Assembly: GCA_005502925.1 (NCBI GenBank)
Contig: SCPD01000021.1
Span: 48,592 to 112,591 of the forward strand
Origin: Rhizobiales bacterium Y(2018)
Lineage (GTDB): Bacteria; Pseudomonadota; Alphaproteobacteria; Rhizobiales; Aestuariivirgaceae
Direction of reading: 5' to 3'
Length of the DNA stretch: 64,000 nucleotides
Shown here: piece by piece, positions 1 to 7,888 of the stretch
Position numbering within the stretch: the stretch's first letter is position 1
Layout of the letters: each line of letters opens with the position of its first letter
The notes under the pieces: model-generated
Told to the model about the DNA's origin: nothing
Databases searched by the model: none
What the model saw: the letters and a program-made list of their open reading frames with translations, nothing else
Translations under genes and position numbers: made by a program

Positions 1-620
1 CGGTCGGCGCTGATATCCTGGTGGCGCCACAGCGCATGGCCGTAGCTGCCTTCCGCCTCGATCGGCGCCACGCTGATCCTGATCCAGACCGGCCTGTCGG
101 CCTTGGCGCCGGCGGCGGAGGATCCGGCAGTAAGGCGGATCTCCTCGCTGGCGGCGCGTTTCTCGCGCACCGACTGCGACAGACGGTAGATATGCTGGGC
201 GAGCTCCGGATAGCCGGCATAGAGATTTTCGATGCCGACGAGACGGCCGAGGCCCGCCGCCGAGACGAGCTTCAGATAGGCGGCATTGCCATAGACGGCG
301 CGCCCGCGCTGGTCGGTGACGACGCAGGCATCGCCCAGCGCATCCACCAGGCCGTTGAAGAAGGTCTGGTTGCGGTCGGTGGGTCCGACATGGACGACGC
401 CGGCGAGGATGCCGAACAGCACCACGAGCCCCAGAAAGGCGAGCACGGCGCCCAGCGCCAGGAGCCAGACCGGTACCGCCCCGCGCAAATACCAGGCGAT
501 GGCGGCGCAGGCGACCGCCAGCACGATCGCCAGGAATAAAGACAGTAGCGGCCAGCCCTTGCGGGTGGCGCCGAGCGGCCCTGCCTTGACATCCGATTGC
601 TTGCTTCCGGCGTCACTCAT
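1..620 (-). CDS. cckA: Cell-cycle hybrid histidine kinase CckA, N-terminal part (runs off the window)
   Basis: Only the first about 206 codons lie in the window. The frame opens with ATG at 620 (MSDAGSKQSD) and stays open to base 1. Two hydrophobic segments come first, at roughly residues 18-38 and 45-65. A PAS-like stretch follows, with VVTDQRGRAVYGNAAYLKLV at its start. Two membrane spans followed by PAS and then kinase domains is the layout of CckA, which feeds phosphate through ChpT to CtrA in alphaproteobacteria. The kinase and receiver domains are outside the window, so the name rests on the N-terminus and on the FliO-like neighbour that often sits beside cckA in Rhizobiales. A general PAS sensor kinase is the alternative. 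Confidence 0.75.
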   Translation of the reverse strand, partial: MSDAGSKQSDVKAGPLGATRKGWPLLSLFLAIVLAVACAAIAWYLRGAVPVWLLALGAVLAFLGLVVLFGILAGVVHVGPTDRNQTFFNGLVDALGDACVVTDQRGRAVYGNAAYLKLVSAAGLGRLVGIENLYAGYPELAQHIYRLSQSVREKRAASEEIRLTAGSSAAGAKADRPVWIRISVAPIEAEGSYGHALWRHQDISAD

Positions 621-780
621 CGTGGCCGCAACTTCCCCATCCCCGCCCTGCGAATCGTCTCAGTATAGGCGATTTGATTCATTCGGGAATCCGCCGCCTC
701 ATGGCGGCTATAATTCGCTGGCCCCCGCCCCCGTCATTCATGATAGGATAGGGCCACGGCGTTTCTAGCAGGAGGCGTAA

Positions 781-1257
781 ATGGACTTCTTATCGGGGTA
801 TGGGACCTACATCCTGGGGGCCCTCATTATCCTCGCGGTGCTTATACTGCTGTTCGTCGTCATCCGCAGTCTGGGCGGACGCGTGCGCGGCGGCAAGGGC
901 GCCAGGCTGGGCATCAGCGAATATCATGAGATCGACAAGGACCGTCGCCTGGTTCTGGTCCGTCGTGACGATGTCGAGCACCTCGTTCTCATCGGCGGCG
1001 CCCAGGATGTGGTGATCGAGACCGGCATTCCCTTAGGCTTCGACCGCGATTACGACGAGGGCTTCGCCCGTCCGCCGCTACGCGCCGATACCGGCCGGGT
1101 GGCCCCGCGGGTGCCGGCCGACGAGCCGGCTCCGATGCGCGCCGCGCCGCGCCCGCCCGTCTTCGGCGAGAAGCGCCCGGTGCTGCGCACCGTCGAGCGC
1201 GGCGAGCCGCAACTGCGCAATCCCGATCGCGATTACGGTCCCGACGACCGGGTTTGA
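781..1257 (+). CDS. FliO-like flagellar biosynthesis family membrane protein
   Basis: A 158-residue protein with one strong membrane segment at about residues 10-28 and a short cytoplasmic domain (residues 45-85) containing RRLVLVRRDDVEHLVLIGG. This is the pattern of the FliO/MopB domain. The tail is long, low in complexity and rich in Pro, Arg and Glu. A clear ribosome site (aggagg, 770-775) stands 5 bases before ATG 781. The gene diverges from cckA, as in many Rhizobiales. No other flagellar gene is in the window, so a role in flagellar export is inferred from the domain only. Confidence 0.72.
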   Translation: MDFLSGYGTYILGALIILAVLILLFVVIRSLGGRVRGGKGARLGISEYHEIDKDRRLVLVRRDDVEHLVLIGGAQDVVIETGIPLGFDRDYDEGFARPPLRADTGRVAPRVPADEPAPMRAAPRPPVFGEKRPVLRTVERGEPQLRNPDRDYGPDDRV

Positions 1258-1370
1258 GCTTAAGGCTTTCGGGCCCCCCTATGCGTCACACAGAGATGAG
1301 CGCCGAGGCAATGTGAATGCCCCGGCGCCGATGTCGCTTGAGCAAAAACAACAAAATCAGAGGGAACGTC

Positions 1371-2405
1371 ATGCAGTGGATTTCTCGCGCTTGCGCCTTC
1401 GGCCTGGGCCTGATGGCCTCCTGGAGCACCACTCTCGCCGCTGGCGAGCTCAACATCTACAATTGGGGTGACTACACCAATCCCGAGCTCATCAAGAAGT
1501 TCGAGACGACCTACGATGTCAAGGTCACGGTCACCGACTATGACTCGAACGATACGGCGCTCGCCAAGGTCCGCATCGGCGGGCATGGCTTCGACATCGT
1601 GGTGCCGTCAGCCCAGTTCATTCCGATCTGGATCAAGGAAGGCCTGCTGCTCGAGACCCGCCCCGACCAGATGGATAACTTCAAGCACCTGGATCCGCGC
1701 TGGGTCGATGTCTATTTCGATCCCGGCCGCCATTACACCGTGCCGTGGCAATGGGGCACGACCGGCGTCATCGTGAACACCAAATATTACAAAGGCGATC
1801 CGAACACCTCGGCGATCTTCATGGACCCGCCCGAAGAGCTCAGGGGCAAGGTCAATGTCGTGCCCGAGATGATGGATGTCATGCAGCTGGCGGTGCGTTA
1901 TGTCGGCGGCGAACCCTGCACCGGCGACAAGGAGATCCTCAGGAAGGTGCGCGACAAGCTCGTCGCGGCCAAGCCCTATTGGATCTCCATGGATTACGCC
2001 AATGCCGAGAAATACGCCAAGGAGGACATCGCGGCCGGCGTCAACTGGAACGGCTGGTCCTTCCGCGCCCGCCTGCAAAACGACAAGCTCGTCTATGGCT
2101 ATCCAATGGAAGGTTATCCCATCTGGATGGACAATGTGTCGGTGCTCAAGGACGCGAAGAATCCCGAAAACGCCAAGCTGTTCCAGAATTTCATCATGGC
2201 GCCCGAGAATGCCGCGATGATCTCGGCCTTTGCCCGCTATGGCAACGGCATCAAGGGCTCGGAAGCCTACATGCCGGCCGACATGTTGGGCGCGCCGGAA
2301 GTCGACATACCGGAGAAATTCGCGGCCGGCGGCACGTTCATGCGTACCTGTCCGCCCGACATCCAGCAGCTCTATACGGCGATCTGGACCGAGCTCACCA
2401 AGTGA
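1371..2405 (+). CDS. Periplasmic polyamine-type ABC transporter substrate-binding protein (PotD/PotF-like)
   Basis: A 344-residue secreted binding protein. ATG 1371 is preferred over an in-frame upstream ATG at 1317 because it follows gaggga and opens directly into a signal peptide (residues 1-24, cleavage near LAA). The mature protein starts [20 protein letters not shown], typical of spermidine/putrescine binding proteins. The Trp- and Tyr-rich cleft residues continue through [14 protein letters not shown]. No permease or ATPase genes adjoin it, so the transporter partners must lie elsewhere. Ligand identity cannot be read from the sequence; other polyamine-like amines are possible. Confidence 0.85.
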   Translation: MQWISRACAFGLGLMASWSTTLAAGELNIYNWGDYTNPELIKKFETTYDVKVTVTDYDSNDTALAKVRIGGHGFDIVVPSAQFIPIWIKEGLLLETRPDQMDNFKHLDPRWVDVYFDPGRHYTVPWQWGTTGVIVNTKYYKGDPNTSAIFMDPPEELRGKVNVVPEMMDVMQLAVRYVGGEPCTGDKEILRKVRDKLVAAKPYWISMDYANAEKYAKEDIAAGVNWNGWSFRARLQNDKLVYGYPMEGYPIWMDNVSVLKDAKNPENAKLFQNFIMAPENAAMISAFARYGNGIKGSEAYMPADMLGAPEVDIPEKFAAGGTFMRTCPPDIQQLYTAIWTELTK

Positions 2406-2911
2406 AGGATGCGCCGGCACTGGAAACGGCGCGCCTCAGGCTCACGCCTGCGGCGCATCGTGACCGTGATGATCTTTTTGCCCTCGAGCAGGATCCGGAG
2501 GTGATGCGCTTCCTCAGCGGTGATTTCCTGAAGCCACGCGGCGGTGAGCCCGGGGTGTGGACGGCGCGCGAAAGGGCCTCCGACGCCTTTGTCGGCTGGT
2601 TCGGCCTCTATGACCGTGGCGACGGCACCGGCGACCTCGGCTACCGGCTCGCCCGGATCATGTGGGGTTCAGGCTACGCCACCGAGGGCGCCAAGCGGGT
2701 GGTCGATTTCGGCTTCTCCAAGCTCGGTCTCGCACGCATCGTCGCCGATACGATGGCCGTCAACCTAGCCTCGCGGCGGGTCATGGAGCGGGCCGGCCTG
2801 GTCCAAATGCGGACCACCCACCCGGAATATGCGGATCCACAGCCGGGCGCCGAACATGGTGATGTCGAATACGAAATCACCCGCGACGCCTGGCTTCGCT
2901 TAAATCCATAA
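2402..2911 (+). CDS. GNAT family N-acetyltransferase (RimJ/RimL-like)
   Basis: GTG at 2402 overlaps the stop of the binding-protein gene (GTGA), which implies translational coupling. The 169-residue product begins [16 protein letters not shown]. It carries the RimJ/RimL signature: LETxRLxLR near the start, [18 protein letters not shown] around residues 79-96 (acetyl-CoA loop), and the [13 protein letters not shown] helix near residues 120-133. The central part is shorter than in typical RimL proteins. Substrate unknown. The long frame upstream of 2402 is a shadow of the binding-protein gene. Confidence 0.8.
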   Translation: MKDAPALETARLRLTPAAHRDRDDLFALEQDPEVMRFLSGDFLKPRGGEPGVWTARERASDAFVGWFGLYDRGDGTGDLGYRLARIMWGSGYATEGAKRVVDFGFSKLGLARIVADTMAVNLASRRVMERAGLVQMRTTHPEYADPQPGAEHGDVEYEITRDAWLRLNP

Positions 2912-2939
2912 GTGATTGCAACTACTTAGATCAGCCGTC

Positions 2940-3590
2940 TCACGAAACGGGAGAGCTTTCGGCAAGCGCCCGCAAGGGCTCCGCCGGCGTCCGGGGTGGC
3001 ACCGCGATGCCGCAGTCCTTGAGCAGTGCCTCGACCGCGCTGCAGGCGAGCTGGCCGGCCTCCTCGGCCGAAATGGCGGAGGACGCGATGAGGCCCGTCA
3101 TGCCGTGGGTCAGTGCCCAGATCTTGATCGCAAGCTCGCGCACCTGATACGGCTGGGCGCCCAAGCGGCGCACCGCATCCTCGAGCACGGCAAAGGCCCG
3201 GTCGCCGGCCTCCGACACGGAGGCGCCTACGGCAGGCAGGCCTGAGGAGAACATCGCCTGGTAGAATCCAGGCTCCTCCAGCGCGAAAGTATAATAGGCC
3301 TCCCCCATGCGCTCGAGCGCGTCGAAGGGCGTGGCCGCTCCCTCGGCAGAGGCGAGCAGCCGCTCGCGGAACAGGTTGAACCCCTCCTCGGCGGTCGCCT
3401 CGATGAGGGCGTTGCGGTCGCGGAAATGGCGGTAGGGCGCGCTCGGGCTGACACCGGCGGTGCGCGATGCCTCATTGAGGGTGAAGCCTTGCGGCCCATG
3501 TTCGGCGATGAGACGGCGCGCCGCCGCGATCAGCGCCTCTTTGAGGTTCCCGTGGTGGTAGCCGTGTCGGGCGAATTGCCTGCAGCGCAT
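2940..3590 (-). CDS. TetR/AcrR family transcriptional regulator
   Basis: A 216-residue repressor with the N-terminal helix-turn-helix typical of TetR proteins: HGYHHGNLKEALIAAARRLI, then the recognition helix TAGVSPSAPYRHFRDRNALI. The C-terminal ligand domain resembles the WHG group (ALTHGMTGLIASS). ATG 3590 is chosen because the domain starts at once; the frame could extend to TTG 3626, which overlaps the dksA stop. It lies just downstream of dksA on the same strand and converges with the GNAT gene, so no obvious divergent target is present. Confidence 0.82.
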   Translation of the reverse strand: MRCRQFARHGYHHGNLKEALIAAARRLIAEHGPQGFTLNEASRTAGVSPSAPYRHFRDRNALIEATAEEGFNLFRERLLASAEGAATPFDALERMGEAYYTFALEEPGFYQAMFSSGLPAVGASVSEAGDRAFAVLEDAVRRLGAQPYQVRELAIKIWALTHGMTGLIASSAISAEEAGQLACSAVEALLKDCGIAVPPRTPAEPLRALAESSPVS

Positions 3591-3622
3591 AAAGGGTAAG
3601 TTACGCGCAACCGGACCGCTGA

Positions 3623-4039
3623 TCAATCATCGCGATAGACACGCTCGCGCCGCTCATGGCGCTCCTGCGCCTCGATGGAAAGCGTGGCGATCGGACGGGC
3701 ATCGAGCCGGCGCAGGCTGATCGGTTCCCCGGTCTCCTCGCAGTAACCGTAGGTGCCGTCCTCGATTCGCTTGAGCGCCGCATCGATCTTGGAGATCAGC
3801 TTGCGCTGGCGGTCGCGGGTACGAAGTTCCAACGACCGGTCGGTCTCGGTGGAAGCCCGGTCGGCCAAGTCGGGAAGGATGTTGTTGTCGTCCTGAAGAT
3901 GCGCCAGCGTCTCGCGGCTTTCCTTCAGGATGTCGTCTCTCCAATTGAGCAGCTTGACCCTGAAGTATTCACGCTGCCGTTCATTCATGAACGGCTCGTC
4001 TTCTCTTGGTTTGTAGTCTTCTTCGACTTCCACCGCCAT
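3623..4039 (-). CDS. dksA: RNA polymerase-binding transcription factor DksA
   Basis: A 138-residue protein with the coiled-coil DksA fold. MNERQREYFRVKLLNWRDDI opens the first helix, TETDRSLELRTRDRQRKLI the second, and the globular end is GTYGYCEETGEPISLRRLDA. Only one of the four zinc Cys residues remains (YCEETGEP), the usual alphaproteobacterial form, so zinc binding is probably absent. It acts with ppGpp in the secondary channel of RNA polymerase during the stringent response. It is transcribed away from the MoxR gene across a 245-base intergenic stretch. Confidence 0.93.
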   Translation of the reverse strand: MAVEVEEDYKPREDEPFMNERQREYFRVKLLNWRDDILKESRETLAHLQDDNNILPDLADRASTETDRSLELRTRDRQRKLISKIDAALKRIEDGTYGYCEETGEPISLRRLDARPIATLSIEAQERHERRERVYRDD

Positions 4040-4177
4040 ACGGGCCTCACCGGAACGACTGTTAACTCAGTGCGGCGGGCTTATAGCGATTGGGGCCTGC
4101 TTCGACAATAGCCAAAGAGACGGTCATCACCGCTAACTTCCCTTCCGCCCATCTTCATGATTCGGAACGGCTTTTCT

Positions 4178-4202
4178 CAGTTCAGGGCATTTGCCTGAAC
4201 TG
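4178..4202. promoter_or_regulatory. Perfect 9-base inverted repeat upstream of the MoxR gene
   Basis: CAGTTCAGG (4178-4186) and CCTGAACTG (4194-4202) are separated by seven bases. The site sits between the divergent dksA and MoxR genes, 83 bases before the MoxR start. It could be an operator or a hairpin in the 5' leader. No other binding signal was recognised in 4040-4284. Confidence 0.4.
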
Positions 4203-4284
4203 TGTGACACTCTTGCAAAGACCGTGCCTTTGCAGTTGCGGGGGCAAACCGCTAAGACCTCTCGCGACGGAGGAAGAAAGTTCC

Positions 4285-5130
4285 ATGCGGTTCGAGGGCA
4301 CCAAGGATTATGTCGCCACCGGCGATCTCACCATGGCGGTGAATGCGGCGATCGTTCTGGAGCGTCCACTGCTCGTCAAGGGCGAGCCCGGCACCGGCAA
4401 GACCGTGCTGGCGCGCGAAGTGGCCAAGGCGCTCGATCTGCCGATCATCGAATGGCACATCAAATCGACGACCAAGGCGCAGCAGGGTCTCTACGAATAT
4501 GACGCGGTGAGCCGCCTGCGCGACTCGCAATTGGGCGATGAGCGCGTCCATGACATCCGCAACTACATCAAGCGCGGCAAATTATGGGACGCCTTCACCC
4601 ACAAGCCCCGCCCGGTGTTGCTTATCGACGAGATCGACAAGGCCGACATCGAATTCCCCAACGATCTCCTGCAGGAGCTCGATCGCATGGAGTTCTTCGT
4701 CTACGAAACGGGAGAGACGATCCAGGCCGAACAGCGCCCGATCGTCATCATCACTTCCAACAACGAGAAGGAATTGCCGGACGCCTTCCTGCGCCGCTGC
4801 TTCTTCCACTACATCAAGTTTCCCGAGCGCGAGACGATGCAGGCCATCGTCGATGTCCATTTCCCGGGCCTCAAGGGCAAGCTCGTCCATGAGGCGCTCA
4901 ACATCTTCTACGACATTCGCGACGTGCCGGGCCTCAAGAAGAAGCCGTCGACATCGGAGCTCCTCGACTGGATCAAGCTTCTCCTCAATGAGGACGTGTC
5001 TCCCGAAACATTGCGCGAGCGCGATCCGCGCAAGCTGATCCCGCCGCTCCACGGCGCACTTCTGAAGAACGAGCAGGACGTGTCGCTGTTCGAGAAGCTG
5101 GCCTTCATGGCGAGGCGCGAGGGCAGATAG
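4285..5130 (+). CDS. MoxR-family AAA+ ATPase
   Basis: A 281-residue AAA+ ATPase. Walker A is GEPGTGKT (residues 33-40), Walker B is VLLIDEIDKAD (111-121), sensor 1 lies near IVIITSNNEKELP, and the arginine finger region is FLRRCFFHYIKFP. ATG 4285 is chosen over a longer frame because of the ggagga site just before it and the normal family N-terminus. MoxR ATPases work as chaperones with von Willebrand A proteins to mature or assemble enzyme complexes. The likely partner type, a CoxE-like VWA protein, is present but about 13 kb away (18109). A small Gly-rich membrane peptide starts 2 bases downstream. Confidence 0.88.
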   Translation: MRFEGTKDYVATGDLTMAVNAAIVLERPLLVKGEPGTGKTVLAREVAKALDLPIIEWHIKSTTKAQQGLYEYDAVSRLRDSQLGDERVHDIRNYIKRGKLWDAFTHKPRPVLLIDEIDKADIEFPNDLLQELDRMEFFVYETGETIQAEQRPIVIITSNNEKELPDAFLRRCFFHYIKFPERETMQAIVDVHFPGLKGKLVHEALNIFYDIRDVPGLKKKPSTSELLDWIKLLLNEDVSPETLRERDPRKLIPPLHGALLKNEQDVSLFEKLAFMARREGR

Positions 5131-5132
5131 CG

Positions 5133-5321
5133 ATGTTCCTCCAGGACGAAACCATTTTCTTCGTGATTGTGGTGATCGTCCTGCTCTGGTGGGCTCACCG
5201 CGCCACTCAGCGCGAGCGACGACGCAATAGCGGTGGAGGCACTGGCAGCGGATCGTCCGATTTTGGCGGCGATGGTGATGGCGGCGGGGGCGACGGGGGT
5301 GGTGGTGGCGGCGGAGAGTAG
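5133..5321 (+). CDS. Small membrane peptide with Gly-rich tail, unknown function
   Basis: A 62-residue ORF starting 2 bases after the MoxR stop. Residues 8-20 form one membrane segment (IFFVIVVIVLLWW), followed by a basic RATQRERRR stretch and a tail almost wholly of Gly, Asp and Ser. Tight spacing suggests an operon with the MoxR gene. The composition is low in complexity, so conservation is the main test of whether it is translated. I do not recognise a named family. Confidence 0.55.
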   Translation: MFLQDETIFFVIVVIVLLWWAHRATQRERRRNSGGGTGSGSSDFGGDGDGGGGDGGGGGGGE

Positions 5322-5408
5322 CGATCACAATTACTTGACCACGCGGGGATCTATGCCATTTGTCGCCACAATCCTCGCCAGAGTGCCGCGGCGAAGGAGC
5401 CCGACCAC

Positions 5409-6080
5409 ATGCAAGTTTTCCGCAACCTCGCCCGCCCGTTCATCCTGCTGATATTCGCAACCACAATAACAGTGACCGCCATGGCATCCGAACCCGAACT
5501 CCACCAGGCCGCCGCCGGGAACGACGCGGCACGCATCGAGACCCTGCTCAAAGCGGGGGCCCGCATCGATGCCCGCGACCAGGTTGAGCGCACCGCCCTT
5601 CTCGCCGCCACTCATGCCAATGCCATCGAGGCGGCGCGTGTGCTCATCGCCGCCGGCGCCGATGTGAACGCCAAGGACAACATCCAGGATTCACCCTATC
5701 TCTACGCCTCCGCGGCGGGTCATATCGAGATCCTGCGGTTGACGCTGAAAGCCGGCGCCGATCTCAAGAGCGTGAACCGTTTCGGCGGCACCGGCCTCAT
5801 CCCTGCCGCCGAGCGCGGCCATGTCGAGGTCATCCGTGAGTTGATCAAGGCTGGAGTCGCCATCGACCACGTCAACCGCCTCGGCTGGACGGCGCTGCTC
5901 GAAGCCATCATCCTGTCCGACGGCGGGCCGGCGCATGTCGAGATCGTCAAGCTCCTGATCGCGGCCGGCGCCGATGTGAATCTCGCCGACAAGGATGGTG
6001 TCACACCGCTCGCCCATGCCGAGAAGATGGGTTATCGCGAGATCGCCAGCCTGCTGAAGGCCGCCGGCGGCAAGAATTAG
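5409..6080 (+). CDS. Secreted ankyrin-repeat protein
   Basis: A 223-residue protein with a signal peptide (residues 1-26, ending TAMA) and about five ankyrin repeats. Each repeat shows the core pattern of AA..G...I...L...GA. Examples are AARVLIAAGADVNAKD, EILRLTLKAGADLKSVN and EIVKLLIAAGADVNLADKDG. A gaaggag site precedes ATG 5409. Periplasmic ankyrin proteins of this size usually act as binding scaffolds or inhibitors; the partner is unknown. Confidence 0.85.
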   Translation: MQVFRNLARPFILLIFATTITVTAMASEPELHQAAAGNDAARIETLLKAGARIDARDQVERTALLAATHANAIEAARVLIAAGADVNAKDNIQDSPYLYASAAGHIEILRLTLKAGADLKSVNRFGGTGLIPAAERGHVEVIRELIKAGVAIDHVNRLGWTALLEAIILSDGGPAHVEIVKLLIAAGADVNLADKDGVTPLAHAEKMGYREIASLLKAAGGKN

Positions 6081-6136
6081 AGCCCTTCCAGTTTTGATCG
6101 AATCGTCCCGATTCGATCAAAACGGGAAAAAGGGCT
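6081..6136. repeat. Intergenic palindrome with 15-base perfect arms
   Basis: GTTTTGATCGAATCG (6091-6105) and its exact complement (6109-6123) flank TCC. An outer pair AGCCCTT/AAGGGCT spans 6081-6136. It begins directly after the ankyrin gene stop. It could act as a transcription terminator, but there is no long T run, and it looks like a dispersed palindromic element. Confidence 0.7.
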
Positions 6137-6154
6137 CGAAAACATATAACCTGG

Positions 6155-6200
6155 AGCGCTTCCTTATCGCCAAAGTCGAGCAACTTTGGCGGGAAGCGCT
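6155..6200. repeat. Nested palindrome, copy 1 of a family also at 27853
   Basis: Outer arms are AGCGCTTCC (6155-6163) and GGAAGCGCT (6192-6200). Inner arms are GCCAAAGT (6169-6176) and ACTTTGGC (6183-6190). The inner arms recur exactly at 27867-27887, while the outer arms differ but still pair. It ends next to the LysR gene stop. Confidence 0.75.
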
Positions 6201-7082
6201 CTAATCTTTCGCCGCGGCTTCGAGCCATTTCCGGAACGCCAGGACGCGCGGCTTGTCCCAGCTCGCCTTGGGCCCGTAAACATAATAGTCCTCGGAGGGA
6301 CGGCGCAACACCATGTCGGGCAGCGGGCAGACAAGCTCACCATTGGCCATCTCGTCATCGAGCAGCGTGAGCTCTCCCATCGCGACGCCCTGCCCCAGCA
6401 CCGCCGCCTGGATCGCCATATCGAGCACCGGAAAGGTCTCACCATTCATCGGATCGACATCGCTCACCTGGAATTCCTCGAGCCAGATCCTCCAGTCGCG
6501 GCGGTCGGGCGTGGTGTGCAGCAGATTGAAGCCCGCCAGATCGGCGGGCGTCGCGATGGCGCGGTTCTTGAGCAGGCGCGGCGAGCAGACCGGTGTCATG
6601 GTGGCCGGCACCACGAACATCGCCGCAAAGCCTTCCGGACAGGCGGGACCGCAGCCGAAGACGAGGTCATAGCCGCCCCCGATCGCTTCCGGCCACTCAT
6701 AGAGTCCGGTCGTGACATTGACCACGATGCCGGGATGCTCGTTGCGGAACCGGTCGAGCCTGGGGATCAGCCAGCGGATCGAGAAGCTCGGCTGGCTGAG
6801 CAGCTTGAGCTTCGGCGCCTCGGCCGCGACATCGGCGCAGCCCTGGGCGATCGTCTTGAACGCGCGGGTCAGCGTTGGCAGTAATTTCCGTCCGTGTTCG
6901 GTGAGCTCCACCTGGCGCGGCCGTCGGATGAACAGCGGCAGGCCCAGTTCCTCTTCCAGAAGCTTCACATGCCGGCTGACCGCGCCTTCGGTGACATGGA
7001 GCTCGGCCGCGGCACGGGCGAAGCTTTGATGCCGGGCCGCTGCCTCGAAGGCGCGCAGGGCATTGAGCGATGGCAGCCGCAT
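6201..7082 (-). CDS. LysR-type transcriptional regulator, GcvA-like
   Basis: A 293-residue LTTR. The N-terminal winged helix is RLPSLNALRAFEAAARHQSF then AELHVTEGAVSRHVKLLEEE. The opening (P-LNALRAFE) and the effector domain (LKLLSQPSFSIRWLIPRLDRF) match the GcvA subgroup. It is divergent from a DUF1127 peptide gene (7198). The same arrangement occurs again at 52840/53879. The 115-base gap between the two start codons probably holds the shared operator. Ligand unknown. Confidence 0.86.
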   Translation of the reverse strand: MRLPSLNALRAFEAAARHQSFARAAAELHVTEGAVSRHVKLLEEELGLPLFIRRPRQVELTEHGRKLLPTLTRAFKTIAQGCADVAAEAPKLKLLSQPSFSIRWLIPRLDRFRNEHPGIVVNVTTGLYEWPEAIGGGYDLVFGCGPACPEGFAAMFVVPATMTPVCSPRLLKNRAIATPADLAGFNLLHTTPDRRDWRIWLEEFQVSDVDPMNGETFPVLDMAIQAAVLGQGVAMGELTLLDDEMANGELVCPLPDMVLRRPSEDYYVYGPKASWDKPRVLAFRKWLEAAAKD

Positions 7083-7197
7083 TCTGATTTAAGCCTTAGC
7101 TTTTCTGAGCCTTACCCCCAGATAGCTTGCTTTGAGTTCCAGATAAAGAGGAACTATTTGAGAGGCTCACAACCCCGAACGGAAATAGGAGGGCAAA

Positions 7198-7350
7198 ATG
7201 CACAACACCATCGGCGCATGGATCGCCCGCCGCCGTTACCGCCGCGACCTCAGCCGGCAGATCGAGATCGGCAATCATCTCGTCGATGATATCGGCCTCA
7301 CCTTGGAAGAGGCGCTGAACGAGATCAAAAAGCCCTTCTGGCAGGCTTGA
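7198..7350 (+). CDS. DUF1127 small protein
   Basis: A 50-residue basic peptide. ATG 7198 follows a strong aggagg site (7188-7193). The sequence runs MHNTIGAWIARRRYRRDLSR, then contains VDDIGLTLEEALNEIKKPFW, which is the DUF1127/YjiS signature with its DIGL turn and terminal PFW. Some DUF1127 proteins in Rhizobiales are linked to phosphate and carbon use and to RNA binding; for this one the role is unknown. It diverges from a GcvA-like LysR gene that probably controls it. Confidence 0.85.
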   Translation: MHNTIGAWIARRRYRRDLSRQIEIGNHLVDDIGLTLEEALNEIKKPFWQA

Positions 7351-7351
7351 T

Positions 7352-7419
7352 GCATCGGCCCGACAAGTCCATGGCCGCCCTACGAGGCGGCCATCCCGAC
7401 TTTTCGGACAAGCCGATGC
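7352..7419. terminator. Nested palindrome after the DUF1127 gene, possible terminator
   Basis: Arms ATGGCCGCC (7371-7379) and GGCGGCCAT (7386-7394) form a perfect 9-base stem with a 6-base loop. It is nested within GCATCGGC (7352-7359) and GCCGATGC (7412-7419). There is no strong T tract, so factor-dependent termination or a dispersed palindromic element are both possible. Confidence 0.5.
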
Positions 7420-7456
7420 TCTTGATAAGCCAACACTGCTTACCTATGTAGGCGGC

Positions 7457-7506
7457 GCGAGGACGGCCTCGCTTTCTCCAAATAACGTGCATGGGACGAC
7501 CCTGCA
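7457..7506 (+). promoter_or_regulatory. Guanidine-II riboswitch (mini-ykkC)
   Basis: Two hairpins with the diagnostic ACGR loops stand just before the exporter gene. P1 is GCGAGG-ACGG-CCTCGC (7457-7472). P2 is TGCA(T)GGG-ACGA-CCCTGCA (7488-7506), with one bulged T. They are 15 bases apart. The ribosome site (gcagagg, 7511-7517) follows P2 within a few bases, so guanidinium binding could free the ribosome site, as in known mini-ykkC elements. This arrangement and the SMR exporter downstream support each other. Confidence 0.88.
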
Positions 7507-7523
7507 GAGAGCAGAGGTTTCTC

Positions 7524-7838
7524 ATGGCTTGGATATATCTCGTCATCGCCGGTGTGCTCGAGATCGGCTGGGCAGTCGGGCTCAAATATACGGAAGGCTT
7601 CACCAAGCTCGTTCCGTCGGTGCTGACGCTGGCCTGCATCATCGTCAGCTTCGCCTTTCTGGGCATGGCGCTCAAGACTTTGCCGGTCGGCACGGCCTAC
7701 GCGATCTGGACCGGTATCGGCGCCGTCGGCACCGCGTTGCTGGGCATCTATCTGTTCGGCGATCCCGCCACCACGGCGCGCCTCGCCTGCATCGCCGTCA
7801 TCGTGTCCGGCATCGTCGGCCTGAAATTCGTCGCCTGA
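7524..7838 (+). CDS. sugE: SMR-family guanidinium exporter (SugE/Gdx)
   Basis: A 104-residue small multidrug resistance protein with four membrane helices. Helix 1 has the essential Glu ([20 protein letters not shown]). Helix 2-3 contain [20 protein letters not shown]. The E-I-G-W and K-T-L-P features fit the SugE/Gdx guanidinium exporters rather than EmrE-type drug pumps. ATG 7524 is the true start; a longer frame from 7491 would begin inside the riboswitch. It exports guanidinium in exchange for protons as a dual-topology dimer. Confidence 0.93.
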   Translation: MAWIYLVIAGVLEIGWAVGLKYTEGFTKLVPSVLTLACIIVSFAFLGMALKTLPVGTAYAIWTGIGAVGTALLGIYLFGDPATTARLACIAVIVSGIVGLKFVA

Positions 7839-7853
7839 TTTTTCCACGCCTTC

Positions 7854-7881
7854 GATTCCCGGATCATCCGGTCCGGGAATC
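7854..7881. terminator. Hairpin between convergent genes
   Basis: GATTCCCGGA (7854-7863) and TCCGGGAATC (7872-7881) form a 10-base stem between the sugE stop (7838) and the stop of the opposing Rieske gene (7889). A T run (ATTTTT) lies before the stem on the + strand. It may serve both directions. Confidence 0.5.
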
Positions 7882-7888
7882 TCTTCGC

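Noticed and set aside
1745..2401. N-terminal extension of the GNAT protein
   Set aside because: This part of the frame overlaps the binding-protein gene in another phase and reads as Arg/Ala-rich shadow text. GTG 2402 fits the family start.
7371..7394. A third ACGA-containing hairpin as part of the guanidine riboswitch
   Set aside because: Its loop is CTACGA with a 9-base stem, about 60 bases upstream of P1 and right after the DUF1127 stop. It fits a terminator or palindromic element better.
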